From a virus, in the IMG/VR virus record IMGVR_UViG_3300035034_001796, positions 1-30,689 of that record: a DNA stretch of 30,689 nt; one strand, 5' to 3'. The position numbers and the translations under genes were made by a program. This document shows positions 14,959 through 21,893 of this stretch, one piece after another (positions within the stretch are counted from its first letter, which is position 1; every line of letters starts with the position of its first letter). The notes under the pieces were generated by a model, which did no database searches, was not told where the DNA came from, and saw nothing but the letters and a program-made list of their open reading frames with translations.

Positions 14959-15474
14959 TCACTTAATCATTAATCTTTTATCAGGTCGTACTAATCGAAC
15001 ACCATCTATTTCAATACCATCTTTCAAAGCTTTCTTTAGATCTGTTTTAGATGGCTCCACTTTTATCCTGCAATACTCTTGTGGGATATCAGCATCACCA
15101 TCAATCTCCACACTTTCAAGACCTGCTAAACAACTAAGCTTAATAGTTGTAAAGTCGAACTTCTCGCCTTTATCTACATTCTCTAGTATGTAGTTTTTCA
15201 TACGCTCTTTAGCATTCGTCTTAGTACGCTTTAAAGTTTGTAGTCGCTTGATTTCTTGACTAATAACATCTTCATCAAGTTCAAGGCTTTTAGTGTAGTA
15301 AACACAATTTTTTATCTTATCTTCACGAGATAATGAAAGGGCGTTTAAAGCCTTGTCGTATTCCTCTTGTGTGATAACTTCGCCAGTATTAGCATCAGCT
15401 ACATACTCCGCATCTAAACTAATCATATTGATTAATGCATTCTCAAATTCTTTGTTTAATAAATATAAATTCAT
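14959..15474 (-). CDS. Gp157 family protein
   Basis: The 171-residue protein has the Gp157 pattern: an N-terminal helix, AEYVADANTGEVITQEEYDKAL near residue 25, a long central coiled coil with ISQEIKRLQTLKRTKTNAKERMKNYI, and a C-terminal domain with CRIKVEPSKTDLKKALKDGIEIDGV. Gp157 proteins occur beside recombination genes in many phages; resistance or recombination roles have been suggested. Its stop overlaps the ribosome site of the next small gene. Confidence 0.86.
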   Translation of the reverse strand: MNLYLLNKEFENALINMISLDAEYVADANTGEVITQEEYDKALNALSLSREDKIKNCVYYTKSLELDEDVISQEIKRLQTLKRTKTNAKERMKNYILENVDKGEKFDFTTIKLSCLAGLESVEIDGDADIPQEYCRIKVEPSKTDLKKALKDGIEIDGVRLVRPDKRLMIK

Positions 15475-15477
15475 AAC

Positions 15478-15615
15478 TTATGACATCCTTTCTAATTTGA
15501 ACTTTTTAAATTTAGCTAAAAATTTAAACTTAAATTTTCTTTTATATATCACTGGTGTTGATATGTGTTCAAGAATCCAGTGATTGCGTACTTTATATAT
15601 TTTGTAACTGCTCAT
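15478..15615 (-). CDS. Small basic protein, 45 residues
   Basis: The gene begins at ATG 15615, preceded by a strong AGGAGG, and stops at TAA 15478-15480, three bases before the Gp157 ATG. The product is very rich in Lys and Phe (YKRKFKFKFLAKFKKFKLER) and probably binds nucleic acid or membrane. No family is recognised. The strong ribosome site and exact fit argue for a real gene. Confidence 0.66.
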   Translation of the reverse strand: MSSYKIYKVRNHWILEHISTPVIYKRKFKFKFLAKFKKFKLERMS

Positions 15616-15667
15616 TTTGTCCTCCTAGACTATTATTGATGTAATTATTTTAAGATTTTGTTTTAAT

Positions 15668-16138
15668 ATGCTTGTTGACATTAAGTTAATGGTTCCGATA
15701 CTTAGTAAAGTTGTAGAATATGTGTATGATTTCTTTAAATTTAAGAAAATGTATAACCTGTTGTTATCCACAAACGGTAAAGAAATGACTCTAAAAGATG
15801 GTGTTTATTACTTTAATTTGAAGTTTGAAAATAAAACTAAAGAAGAAATTAAGATTAAAGATATTTATGTTAAAAAAGGTAGCTTAAAAATAGGTAGAAA
15901 AATCTTAGTTAATCATTTTCCTGAAATTAAATACGATACGTTTAATGCTGAAAAGATAGATATAAAGCTAAATTCATTTCCACCCTTTGAAACAAGTGGT
16001 AATGAATGTATAGAATTATTAAGCTTCTTTGGTGCAAATTTCATTAAACTTTATGTTAAGTATCAATCTATCACTATAAAAAAAAGCATGATGAAGAGTG
16101 ATGTCAGAATCACATCCATTTATCTTAGTCTTGAGTGA
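15668..16138 (+). CDS. Hypothetical protein in reverse orientation within the leftward operon
   Basis: The 156-residue product is not recognised. The first 30 residues form an amphipathic or membrane-associated helix; the rest is beta-rich (VYYFNLKFENKTKEEIKIKDIYVKKG ...), like an Ig-like fold. It is the only rightward gene between 11269 and 16729. It has no clear ribosome site, and its last 120 bases overlap the end of a leftward gene. That arrangement is typical of an accessory gene (moron) with its own expression, for example an immunity or host-interaction factor, but function is unknown. Confidence 0.6.
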   Translation: MLVDIKLMVPILSKVVEYVYDFFKFKKMYNLLLSTNGKEMTLKDGVYYFNLKFENKTKEEIKIKDIYVKKGSLKIGRKILVNHFPEIKYDTFNAEKIDIKLNSFPPFETSGNECIELLSFFGANFIKLYVKYQSITIKKSMMKSDVRITSIYLSLE

Positions 16139-16336
16139 TGACTCATCCCCAAAATCTGTAACAATGGTTTTTACTTGCATAAGTTCTTTTATTTTATTAA
16201 TGTCTTGATAATTACTTTTTAGGATTTCATCTAAACACATTATGCGATCATAAATCATCTTATTCTCTGAATATGTCTGAAATGATACTATTACAAGCAT
16301 TACAAGTACTAATGATATTATTATTGTTAATAACAT
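16019..16336 (-). CDS. Small membrane-anchored protein, possibly with an altered C-terminus
   Basis: The 105-residue product has an N-terminal transmembrane helix (LLTIIISLVLVMLVIVSF), then a charged helical region to about residue 65. GAGAGGA lies seven bases before the ATG. The last 40 residues are antisense to the rightward gene at 15668-16138 and may be foreign sequence acquired when that gene was inserted. No family is recognised. Confidence in the N-terminal part is higher than in the tail. Confidence 0.55.
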   Translation of the reverse strand: MLLTIIISLVLVMLVIVSFQTYSENKMIYDRIMCLDEILKSNYQDINKIKELMQVKTIVTDFGDESSLKTKINGCDSDITLHHAFFYSDRLILNIKFNEICTKEA

Positions 16337-16338
16337 AA

Positions 16339-16443
16339 TTAAATCCTCTCTTTTTGTTTACTTTCTTTAATTTGCTCATCAAGATAATCTTTTACTTGAC
16401 CTGCAATCAATTGCATAAAATTTTGATACTGTGTATCTGTCAT
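16339..16443 (-). CDS. Small hypothetical protein, first gene of the leftward operon
   Basis: The 34-residue product starts at ATG 16443 with AAGGAG eight bases upstream and ends at TAA 16339-16341, two bases before the next ATG. It is a single amphipathic helix rich in Gln, Lys and Glu (QLIAGQVKDYLDEQIKESK). It is the first cistron after the structured leader. No family is recognised. Confidence 0.62.
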   Translation of the reverse strand: MTDTQYQNFMQLIAGQVKDYLDEQIKESKQKERI

Positions 16444-16469
16444 AACTATTCTCCTTGTTGTTTAACTAC

Positions 16470-16514
16470 ATTAGTTGATAGCTCGCACTGGGGAGTTACA
16501 AGCCATCAACTAAT
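16470..16514 (-). promoter_or_regulatory. Long RNA hairpin in the leftward operon leader
   Basis: ATTAGTTGAT (16470-16479) and ATCAACTAAT (16505-16514) are perfect inverted repeats of ten bases. On the minus strand the pairing continues inward through GGCTT/GAGCT (two wobble pairs) and ACT/AGT to a CCCC loop, giving a stem of about 20 pairs. No U run follows, so it is not an intrinsic terminator. The CUCC at the loop could pair with the GGAG of the first gene's ribosome site, which would make it a translational control element; that is inference. Confidence 0.6.
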
Positions 16515-16651
16515 ATAATTAGTCTGCTACTTCCACTTACCTATGCTGATACCCTCTATTACAGCTTTATGGTCTAGGTTTGTTTACCTTGCAGATTTGA
16601 ATATGTTTTTAAATATCTTCTTTGGTGGTCATCATTCGACCTTATGAAACT

Positions 16652-16669
16652 AGTATAAGCGCTTTTACT
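16652..16669. promoter_or_regulatory. Operator-like palindrome in the leftward promoter
   Basis: AGTATAAGCGCTTTTACT is an 18-bp palindrome with one mismatched pair. It covers the -10 and much of the spacer of the leftward promoter. Its half-site TTTACT recurs at 16690, 16723 and 16744 around the rightward promoter. It is a likely binding site for the Cro-like protein encoded at 16730. Confidence 0.62.
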
Positions 16670-16680
16670 TTTGTTGTCAA
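16652..16680 (-). promoter_or_regulatory. Leftward early promoter
   Basis: On the minus strand TTGACA (16675-16680) is followed after 17 bases by TATACT (16652-16657). This near-consensus promoter would start transcription near 16645, giving a leader of about 200 bases before the first leftward gene. Confidence 0.75.
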
Positions 16681-16689
16681 ACTATTATG

Positions 16690-16718
16690 TTTACTTTTTA
16701 TTGATTTATCTATATAAT
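16690..16718 (+). promoter_or_regulatory. Rightward early promoter
   Basis: TTTACT (16690-16695), a 17-base spacer and TATAAT (16713-16718) form a rightward promoter. The -35 coincides with one of the repeated TTTACT half-sites, so the regulator that binds them could control it. The predicted start near 16725 leaves almost no leader before ATG 16730. Confidence 0.6.
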
Positions 16719-16729
16719 TACTTTTACTA

Positions 16730-16942
16730 ATGACAAAAATAGTTTTACTTATGGAATTTAAGCCAGTATTTGAATACTACAGAAATGATAAGCAGAAAAT
16801 GATAGACACTTACAAGATAACGCCAGCTACTTTTTATAATTGGAAGAGATCTAACAAAATATCCTTAGGATATGAAAAAACTGTTCAGATACTAACAAAT
16901 GACAAGTTTATAGCTTCTGAAAAAGCTTTATTTGGGAGATAG
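16730..16942 (+). CDS. Cro-like transcriptional regulator
   Basis: The 70-residue protein (63 if ATG 16751 is used) has a helix-turn-helix in YKITPATFYNWKRSNKISLG (about 28-47), followed by the helix YEKTVQILTNDKF. That resembles Cro/C1-type small phage repressors. It is the first gene of the rightward early operon and sits on a divergent control region with repeated half-sites. There is no peptidase or dimerisation domain. With no CI gene visible, it could act as Cro or as the only repressor. The stop is one base before the initiator gene. Confidence 0.7.
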   Translation: MTKIVLLMEFKPVFEYYRNDKQKMIDTYKITPATFYNWKRSNKISLGYEKTVQILTNDKFIASEKALFGR

Positions 16943-16943
16943 T

Positions 16944-17897
16944 ATGAAAGCCTATATTAATATAAACCAAAGAGCATTTAATCAACTTTCTAATGCTAAG
17001 AGTATAAAAGTTGATTTGATTGATGCTACTATTTTTGAATTTGTATATAAATTCGCAATTTCTAATAATGCGATTAAACAACTTATCGACAATAAATTAC
17101 ACATATGGTGTAGTTATCAAAAGATTATTGATGATAATCCATTGCTTAATATCAAGAGTAAAAAAGCTATAGAAATAAGATTAAATAAGCTTTGTAAACT
17201 TGATCTATTACATAAGTTTACGGATAAGAAAAAAGGTAACAAGACATATTTTAATGTTACTGATTTAGCCTACACCTTAGTAATTGAAAATACTAACCTT
17301 AGTAATGAAGATTACCAACCCTTAGTAAACAAGGTTACTAACCTTAGTAATGAAGATTACTATAATAGTAAGTTAGATAGAGAGTTAATAGATAGTAAGT
17401 TAGATAAAGAAAAAATATATAAAGAAGATGCTGATGGTACAGGTGAGTATTTTATATACATACAGCCAAAAGTCGAAAACCAGCTTATGGATGAAGCCAA
17501 AAGTGGTAAACCCACATGTGGGAATCCACCTCCTATTAGTAATACTATAGATAGTAATACTATAAATAATAGTAATAAAGAAAATATAAAAGAAAAACCG
17601 ATTGATGTTTTATCAGAATCAAATCTAGCTGATGAAGTTAAGAGTTCACTAAATGAATTTTTTGAAAACAGAAAAGAGTTAGCAAAGTCAAACAAGAAGT
17701 TAATTCTCACTAGCAGAGCTATCAAGACAATAATCAGCAATATTGAATCAGATAGCTACACCGATGACAAACACCGTATTGAATCCATACAGAACGCTTT
17801 AGCTAGCGGGTGGGCAAACATCTACCCATCCAAGAAAGAAGCTATCAGCAAGCCTAGTATCGGAAAGAATGGCTATAACAACACATATTTTGATTAA
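16944..17897 (+). CDS. Replication initiator protein (O-like)
   Basis: The 317-residue protein starts at ATG 16944, with GGGAG upstream (GTG 16932 is less likely). Residues 1-120 look like a winged-helix DNA-binding domain (IDATIFEFVYKFAISNNAIK; KAIEIRLNKLCKLDLLHKF). A repetitive linker (about 118-215) is encoded by tandem DNA repeats. The C-terminal domain (NEFFENRKELAKSNKKLILT; IQNALASGWANIYPSK) resembles the helicase/loader-binding part of phage O-type initiators. It would bind the repeats inside its own gene and load the replisome with the next protein. Confidence 0.78.
   Translation: MKAYININQRAFNQLSNAKSIKVDLIDATIFEFVYKFAISNNAIKQLIDNKLHIWCSYQKIIDDNPLLNIKSKKAIEIRLNKLCKLDLLHKFTDKKKGNKTYFNVTDLAYTLVIENTNLSNEDYQPLVNKVTNLSNEDYYNSKLDRELIDSKLDKEKIYKEDADGTGEYFIYIQPKVENQLMDEAKSGKPTCGNPPPISNTIDSNTINNSNKENIKEKPIDVLSESNLADEVKSSLNEFFENRKELAKSNKKLILTSRAIKTIISNIESDSYTDDKHRIESIQNALASGWANIYPSKKEAISKPSIGKNGYNNTYFD
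17290..17580. other. Candidate replication origin: iterons inside the initiator gene
   Basis: A 25-bp direct repeat occupies 17291-17315 and 17336-17360 (45-base period). TTAGTAA or its complement TTACTAA occurs repeatedly between 17290 and 17350, and TTACTATAATAGTAA (17357-17371) is a perfect palindrome. ATAGTAAGTTAGATA is repeated at 17365 and 17392, and TAGTAATACTATA at 17537 and 17552. Dense AT-rich repeats within an initiator gene are how lambda-type origins are built. Confidence 0.62.
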
Positions 17898-17906
17898 GGA
17901 ATTATT

Positions 17907-18584
17907 ATGGATATGCAACAAATAAAAGATGTATTACAGAGAATAAAGGCTCATAAAGATTTTGCTTTCAAAAATAAATCAGAAGAAGATATGAAAGTTT
18001 TAGAATCTGATTGGCTATACCATTTCAAAGATTACACAGTTGATGATATGCGTAACGCTATCACAATGCACTTTGCTAACAGCGAAAAAGTTCCTATGCC
18101 GTTCCATATTAAGGACGAGCTACAGGCTATGAATGCTACTAAGCAAACAGAAATCGCTAATACCAAGCCAAAGCGTGAGATAGGTTTTCAGCCTATAACT
18201 TTTGAAACTCTTAAAGCACTTATGTATCGCCGTTATTGCCCAATAATAAAAATGGGTAATGTCAATATACCAAAACTTGATTATGAAGCAATGATAGGCT
18301 CATTTAATCACAACAAATTTAATAAAAGAGCCAGTGATTATTGGAAAAAAATACAGTTTCTTGATGTGCCAGAGGTTTATGTTGAAATTGTTATCAATGA
18401 AGCAAATCTAGGAATGATATCGCCACAAGAGTTTTTCAATCGTGTTAGCACTGTATTTGCAGATATGCACCCCAAAGTTCAAGAAGCTAATAAATTAAAA
18501 GGAAAAGATAAAATGAAATATTGGATAAAGACTTCTGGTTTTGGATCGGTAATAAACGATGTAGAACTAAAAAAAGTAGCATAG
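17907..18584 (+). CDS. Putative helicase loader (P/G39P-like)
   Basis: The 225-residue protein follows the initiator by nine bases, the position of the helicase loader in lambda-type replication modules. Residues 1-75 (IKDVLQRIKAHKDF ... WLYHFKDYTVDDMRNAITMHFANSEKVPMPFHIKDEL) match the helical N-terminus of G39P-like loaders, in which a D-Y-x-x-x-D block and a P-x-P-x-H-I motif recur. The C-terminal part is unrecognised. There is no Walker motif, so it is not a DnaC-type ATPase. Confidence 0.65.
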   Translation: MDMQQIKDVLQRIKAHKDFAFKNKSEEDMKVLESDWLYHFKDYTVDDMRNAITMHFANSEKVPMPFHIKDELQAMNATKQTEIANTKPKREIGFQPITFETLKALMYRRYCPIIKMGNVNIPKLDYEAMIGSFNHNKFNKRASDYWKKIQFLDVPEVYVEIVINEANLGMISPQEFFNRVSTVFADMHPKVQEANKLKGKDKMKYWIKTSGFGSVINDVELKKVA

Positions 18585-18594
18585 GAGCGAGATA

Positions 18595-18747
18595 ATGAAA
18601 AACAAAATAAATGTAACAAAATTATTAGATGGTGATGATGAGTTAGAACAAAGAGCAAAACAACGTTTAGAACAGCTTGATGAATTCATAGAAGCAATGC
18701 AAGAAGAAAAGCATGTAATTAATTCATTTTTAGCTTTAGGTATTTAA
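18595..18747 (+). CDS. Small coiled-coil protein, 50 residues
   Basis: The gene begins at ATG 18595 behind AGGAGCGAG and ends at TAA 18745-18747. The product is one long acidic helix (LLDGDDELEQRAKQRLEQLD; EAMQEEKHV). It lies eleven bases after the loader gene. No family is recognised; the ribosome site and placement support it. Confidence 0.62.
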   Translation: MKNKINVTKLLDGDDELEQRAKQRLEQLDEFIEAMQEEKHVINSFLALGI

Positions 18748-18770
18748 ATATTATGCGAGGTAATAAATAA

Positions 18771-19019
18771 ATGATAACCGAAAAACTAAACATAGCTCTT
18801 AGAATCTTAAAAGTTAATCCTGCAACACGTGGAGATGGAAACGGTGAGTTTCTTAATGCAGTTTCTAAAGAAGTAAATTTTGATGGTGACTTTAAAAATT
18901 TTGCAGTTGAAAGCTGGACAAGAGCAAAGCGTAAGATGCTAGAGAAACATCCAGAGCTAGACATGCGAACTTATAAAACTAGAAATGCTCAGTATCAAGT
19001 AGCAAGTGAGATGATTTAA
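18771..19019 (+). CDS. Hypothetical protein, 82 residues
   Basis: The protein is not recognised. It has an N-terminal helix (EKLNIALRILKVNPATRGDG) and a basic C-terminal half (WTRAKRKMLEKHPELDMRTYKTR). A GAGG precedes ATG 18771. Its stop overlaps the RusA start by one base, so it belongs to the replication operon. Confidence 0.68.
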   Translation: MITEKLNIALRILKVNPATRGDGNGEFLNAVSKEVNFDGDFKNFAVESWTRAKRKMLEKHPELDMRTYKTRNAQYQVASEMI

Positions 19020-19399
19020 TGAGTGAAATTATAATAGAAGTGCCAGCATATCCACCAAGTGCTAATGCTATTTGGAGAAATGGTAAGCATGGCACATATC
19101 TCACACAACAAGCAAAAGACTTTAATGCTTTAGTTCATATGAGTTGCAGACATCAGCTACCATCGTTTTTAAGTTATCCAGTTGAAATTGAAATACTTTT
19201 AACAATGAAAGACAGAAGGCAAAGAGACGTAGATAATGTCAACAAAGTTGTGGTTGATGCTCTTAGAAAAGCAAAGTTGCTAGAAGATGATTCATGGAAG
19301 TTTGTTAGACGCGTTTCTAGTGAGATAGAGAGAATATCTGATAACAACATAGGCACAACTATAATTAAGATAAAAAAATATAATGGTGATGATTTATGA
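19019..19399 (+). CDS. rusA: RusA family Holliday junction resolvase
   Basis: The 126-residue protein has the RusA fold: a start with VPAYPPSANAIWR, then RRQRDVDNVNKVVVDAL and LLEDDSWK. The catalytic acidic residues D70, D72 and D91 and the lysine K76 are all present, at the same numbers as in E. coli RusA. It cuts four-way junctions made during phage replication and recombination. The gene overlaps the upstream gene by one base and the next small gene by four. Confidence 0.93.
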   Translation: MSEIIIEVPAYPPSANAIWRNGKHGTYLTQQAKDFNALVHMSCRHQLPSFLSYPVEIEILLTMKDRRQRDVDNVNKVVVDALRKAKLLEDDSWKFVRRVSSEIERISDNNIGTTIIKIKKYNGDDL

Positions 19400-19500
19400 G
19401 TGAATACCAATTAATGAAACATATAGATGAATGTGGAGAAAGTGAAGTGTTGATAGAAGATTTAATATTGGATACAAGTGATCATGATAATAACTATTAA
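19396..19500 (+). CDS. Small acidic protein, 34 residues
   Basis: ATG 19396 overlaps the RusA stop as ATGA, and the frame closes at TAA 19498-19500. The product is acidic (MSEYQLMKHIDECGESEVLI). The coupled start supports translation, but the function is unknown. Confidence 0.5.
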   Translation: MSEYQLMKHIDECGESEVLIEDLILDTSDHDNNY

Positions 19501-19660
19501 AGACTTTTGTAAGGGTAAGATCGGTGTTACTTATAACATTCTATATGGTAGATGTTATAGGTTAGATATTCAGCCTAAAAGAATAGATAAGTCAAAGCAT
19601 TACCCAATTCATTATTACGATGAAAAAGATTTAATAAAATTAATGGAGATTAAATACTAA
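19484..19660 (+). CDS. Small HTH-like protein
   Basis: The product is 58 residues from ATG 19484, or 60 from GTG 19478. It has a MerR/AlpA-like arrangement: TIKDFCKGKIGVTYNILYGR, a short loop, then HYPIHYYDEKDLIKLM. It is probably a DNA-binding protein, though no family is firm. It overlaps the small acidic gene upstream and ends one base inside the SSB gene. Confidence 0.6.
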   Translation: MIITIKDFCKGKIGVTYNILYGRCYRLDIQPKRIDKSKHYPIHYYDEKDLIKLMEIKY

Positions 19661-20100
19661 TGGCTAAAGGAACAGTTAATAAATGTATATTTATTGGTAG
19701 GTTAGGAGATGATCCAAAGATCCATCAAACTCAAAACGGTAATGTTATCGCCAGTTTTTCTTTAGCTACAAATGATATAGATAAGGATAAAGAAACAATA
19801 TCTGATTGGCATAATATTAAAGCATTTGGTAAGACAGCTGAGCTAATACAAAAGTATGTAACAAAAGGGTCAAAACTTTATATTGAATGTAAGCATAAAA
19901 CTAGCAAGTATGATGATAAAAATGGTGTTACAAGATATTCAAGTGATTTCATAGTTATGCAAATGCAATTTTTAGGTGGTGGTAAAGAAACTACAAACTC
20001 AACTTACCAGCCACAACAAAAGCCAGTTCAAAGTTATAAAAATCAAGCACCTCAACCACAGTTTGATGCTAATAACTTTGATGATGATATACCTTTTTAG
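19660..20100 (+). CDS. ssb: Single-stranded DNA-binding protein
   Basis: The 146-residue protein has the OB fold of bacterial SSB (NKCIFIGRLGDDPKIHQTQNG; SDWHNIKAFGKTAELIQKYV; KGSKLYIECK), a Gln/Pro-rich linker (about 110-135) and the acidic tip DDDIPF that recruits replication partners. It would protect ssDNA during phage replication and work with the annealing protein and RusA. Confidence 0.96.
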   Translation: MAKGTVNKCIFIGRLGDDPKIHQTQNGNVIASFSLATNDIDKDKETISDWHNIKAFGKTAELIQKYVTKGSKLYIECKHKTSKYDDKNGVTRYSSDFIVMQMQFLGGGKETTNSTYQPQQKPVQSYKNQAPQPQFDANNFDDDIPF

Positions 20101-20119
20101 AAATAACTAGGAGTAATCT

Positions 20120-20509
20120 ATGAACTATGAAACTATGCTTGTTGATGAAATATTTAAATATCTTGACAATGAAATTGATGGTATGGGAGGTTTGACTGGC
20201 ACTGATATTATGGAGCAATTAAACATATCAGCATATGAAACTGTAAAAATGTTAGAGGAAGACGATGATATATTAATCTTAGAAAGATATTTAAAAAGTA
20301 TAATTCCTGAGATTGAAGATAAATTGCAGCTTAGAGATACAGTAAAAAATAGATACGATAAATTATTAGATACAGGTGAATATCCACACCTATGTGATAA
20401 ACCATTTTTTGTAGAAAGGGTAAAGATTCTTACAGAAAGAAATAGAATAAAAGAAGAAAATAAAAGAATAAAACTTAATAAAGCTTATGGGGGTAAGTCG
20501 TTAATATGA
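20120..20509 (+). CDS. Hypothetical protein, 129 residues
   Basis: The protein is not recognised. It is acidic and helical (MLEEDDDILILERYLKSIIPEIEDKL, shown in part), with a basic C-terminus (ERNRIKEENKRIKLNKAYG). AGGAG precedes the ATG. It is the last gene of the rightward early operon before an 81-base AT-rich gap. Confidence 0.68.
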   Translation: MNYETMLVDEIFKYLDNEIDGMGGLTGTDIMEQLNISAYETVKMLEEDDDILILERYLKSIIPEIEDKLQLRDTVKNRYDKLLDTGEYPHLCDKPFFVERVKILTERNRIKEENKRIKLNKAYGGKSLI

Positions 20510-20590
20510 TAAACATACCTTTAAAGACTTTTTTATTATAATTTATTAATGTATGATGAGATTATACTTATATTATAGGAATTTAAAGAT

Positions 20591-20929
20591 ATGGATGAAG
20601 CAACTTTAGCTATTTTTGTTGCAGTAATAGCGGCTGGATGGGCATATTATATAGCGGATAAGAAAGATCGATGTGCTGTGTGTTGGGCTTTTATATGCTT
20701 TATATTACCTTTAGCGATAATCATATTGTTTTTTCTTAAGAATGTGAAAGATAAAAATAATGATAAATCAATAATTATCCATAATATTGTGGGTGATAAT
20801 AATACCAGTTCAGATACATCATCTAAAAGTATAAATACACAAATTGAAGAATTGTATGAACTCAATAAGAAATCGATTATTACTAATGAAGAATTTAGAT
20901 TAAAAAAACAAAAATTGCTTGGACTATAA
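20591..20929 (+). CDS. Membrane protein with SHOCT-like domain
   Basis: The 112-residue protein has two transmembrane helices (about 5-22 and 29-48), a hydrophilic linker and a C-terminal SHOCT-like motif (IEELYELNKKSIITNEEFRLKKQKLLG, about 85-112). SHOCT domains are short oligomerisation modules in many membrane proteins. It begins a cluster of three envelope-associated genes just before the terminase genes, where a lysis cassette is often found. A holin-like role is possible but unproved. AGGAATTTAAAGAT precedes the ATG. Confidence 0.7.
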   Translation: MDEATLAIFVAVIAAGWAYYIADKKDRCAVCWAFICFILPLAIIILFFLKNVKDKNNDKSIIIHNIVGDNNTSSDTSSKSINTQIEELYELNKKSIITNEEFRLKKQKLLGL

Positions 20930-21015
20930 AGTCATATAAACACAAATATTTCTCACCACAATTATTCAAAATACATAAGTTATAATTAATCTAGTATATT
21001 CAAATGTATTAGATC

Positions 21016-21492
21016 GTGAAAAAGATAATTAAATTAATTACTATAACAATAGTAGCAATTTTATTACTCGATAGTTGTGAAGCATTAAGTGGTAAAATTC
21101 CAAATGGCTTATTATCAAAAACTAATTCAGCATCAGATAATTCACAGGCTCAAAATAGAGTTGATCCAAGTCTAGCAATAAGTGGCACAGGTGATAGTTA
21201 TAGCTCTAAAGGATCAGTACACGACGAAACTAGCACCAGTACAGATAACAATAATGATAATGAAACAGGTAACGGTGCTAAATCTCTTATAGGTGCTGAT
21301 GATAATTCAATCAACAATAATGAGAGTAATTCATTAACTCGCAATAGTTCAGACAATAATTCTTATCATGGTAGTGTCATTAATAATAACGATTCTACTT
21401 TTTGGTTTTATCTATGCTTAATCCTAATTATTACTAATATAGTCGGCTGGGTATTACCAACTCCTCAAGATATGTTTAGGAGTAAAAAATGA
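21016..21492 (+). CDS. Lipoprotein-like protein with C-terminal membrane helix
   Basis: The 158-residue product begins at GTG 21016. It has a signal peptide with a lipobox-like LLLDSC at about residues 16-21, a long low-complexity spacer rich in Ser, Asn and Asp (about 35-125), and a C-terminal transmembrane helix (FWFYLCLILIITNIVGWVL) with a short basic tail. A lipid anchor at one end and an inner-membrane helix at the other would span the periplasm, as u-spanins do. No family is recognised, and the Asp at the lipobox -2 position is unusual. It overlaps the next gene by four bases. Confidence 0.6.
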   Translation: MKKIIKLITITIVAILLLDSCEALSGKIPNGLLSKTNSASDNSQAQNRVDPSLAISGTGDSYSSKGSVHDETSTSTDNNNDNETGNGAKSLIGADDNSINNNESNSLTRNSSDNNSYHGSVINNNDSTFWFYLCLILIITNIVGWVLPTPQDMFRSKK

Positions 21493-21893
21493 GTGATGAT
21501 TTTAAATTAGTACTTAACCACCTCAAAAAGCAAGACGACAGATGGGATAAGACAGAAGAAACACTAACATCTATTGATAGACATATAATTAAGCAAGAAA
21601 TAATTAACGCCAATAATGATACTAAATTAAAAAATATAAATGAAAAAGTTAAACATATTTATGGAGACTATATAGGAAAGAAACTGCTTGCTAAATTAGT
21701 CATAGGCATAGTGTCTTTTTTGACTTTATTCGTCAGTTTTATGATGTGGGAGGTTGAACATAATAACTCTTTAATGGCTCAACAAGAAAAAGAAGCTCAA
21801 GATAAAGAAAAATATGCTTTATCAATTCCAAGTCCTGAACAAGAAAAAATAATCGAAGAGTTAAAGGCAAAGTTGGAGCAAAAGAATGGCTAA
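21489..21893 (+). CDS. Coiled-coil single-pass membrane protein
   Basis: The 134-residue product has an N-terminal coiled coil (about 1-60), one transmembrane helix (LLAKLVIGIVSFLTLFVSFM, about 66-86) and a second coiled coil (about 90-134). The arrangement is like hemolysin XhlA-type or holin-associated phage proteins. It overlaps the upstream lipoprotein-like gene by four bases and the small terminase gene by eight. With its neighbours it is the best candidate lysis or envelope protein. Confidence 0.65.
   Translation: MSDDFKLVLNHLKKQDDRWDKTEETLTSIDRHIIKQEIINANNDTKLKNINEKVKHIYGDYIGKKLLAKLVIGIVSFLTLFVSFMMWEVEHNNSLMAQQEKEAQDKEKYALSIPSPEQEKIIEELKAKLEQKNG

Noticed and set aside
16444-16729. tRNA or other structured RNA gene in the divergent region
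   Set aside because: No cloverleaf or T-arm consensus is found on either strand. The structure seen is one long hairpin in a leader.
17290-17580. CRISPR array
   Set aside because: The repeats are short, irregularly spaced and inside a coding gene. They fit iterons and show no repeat-spacer pattern. No cas gene is present.
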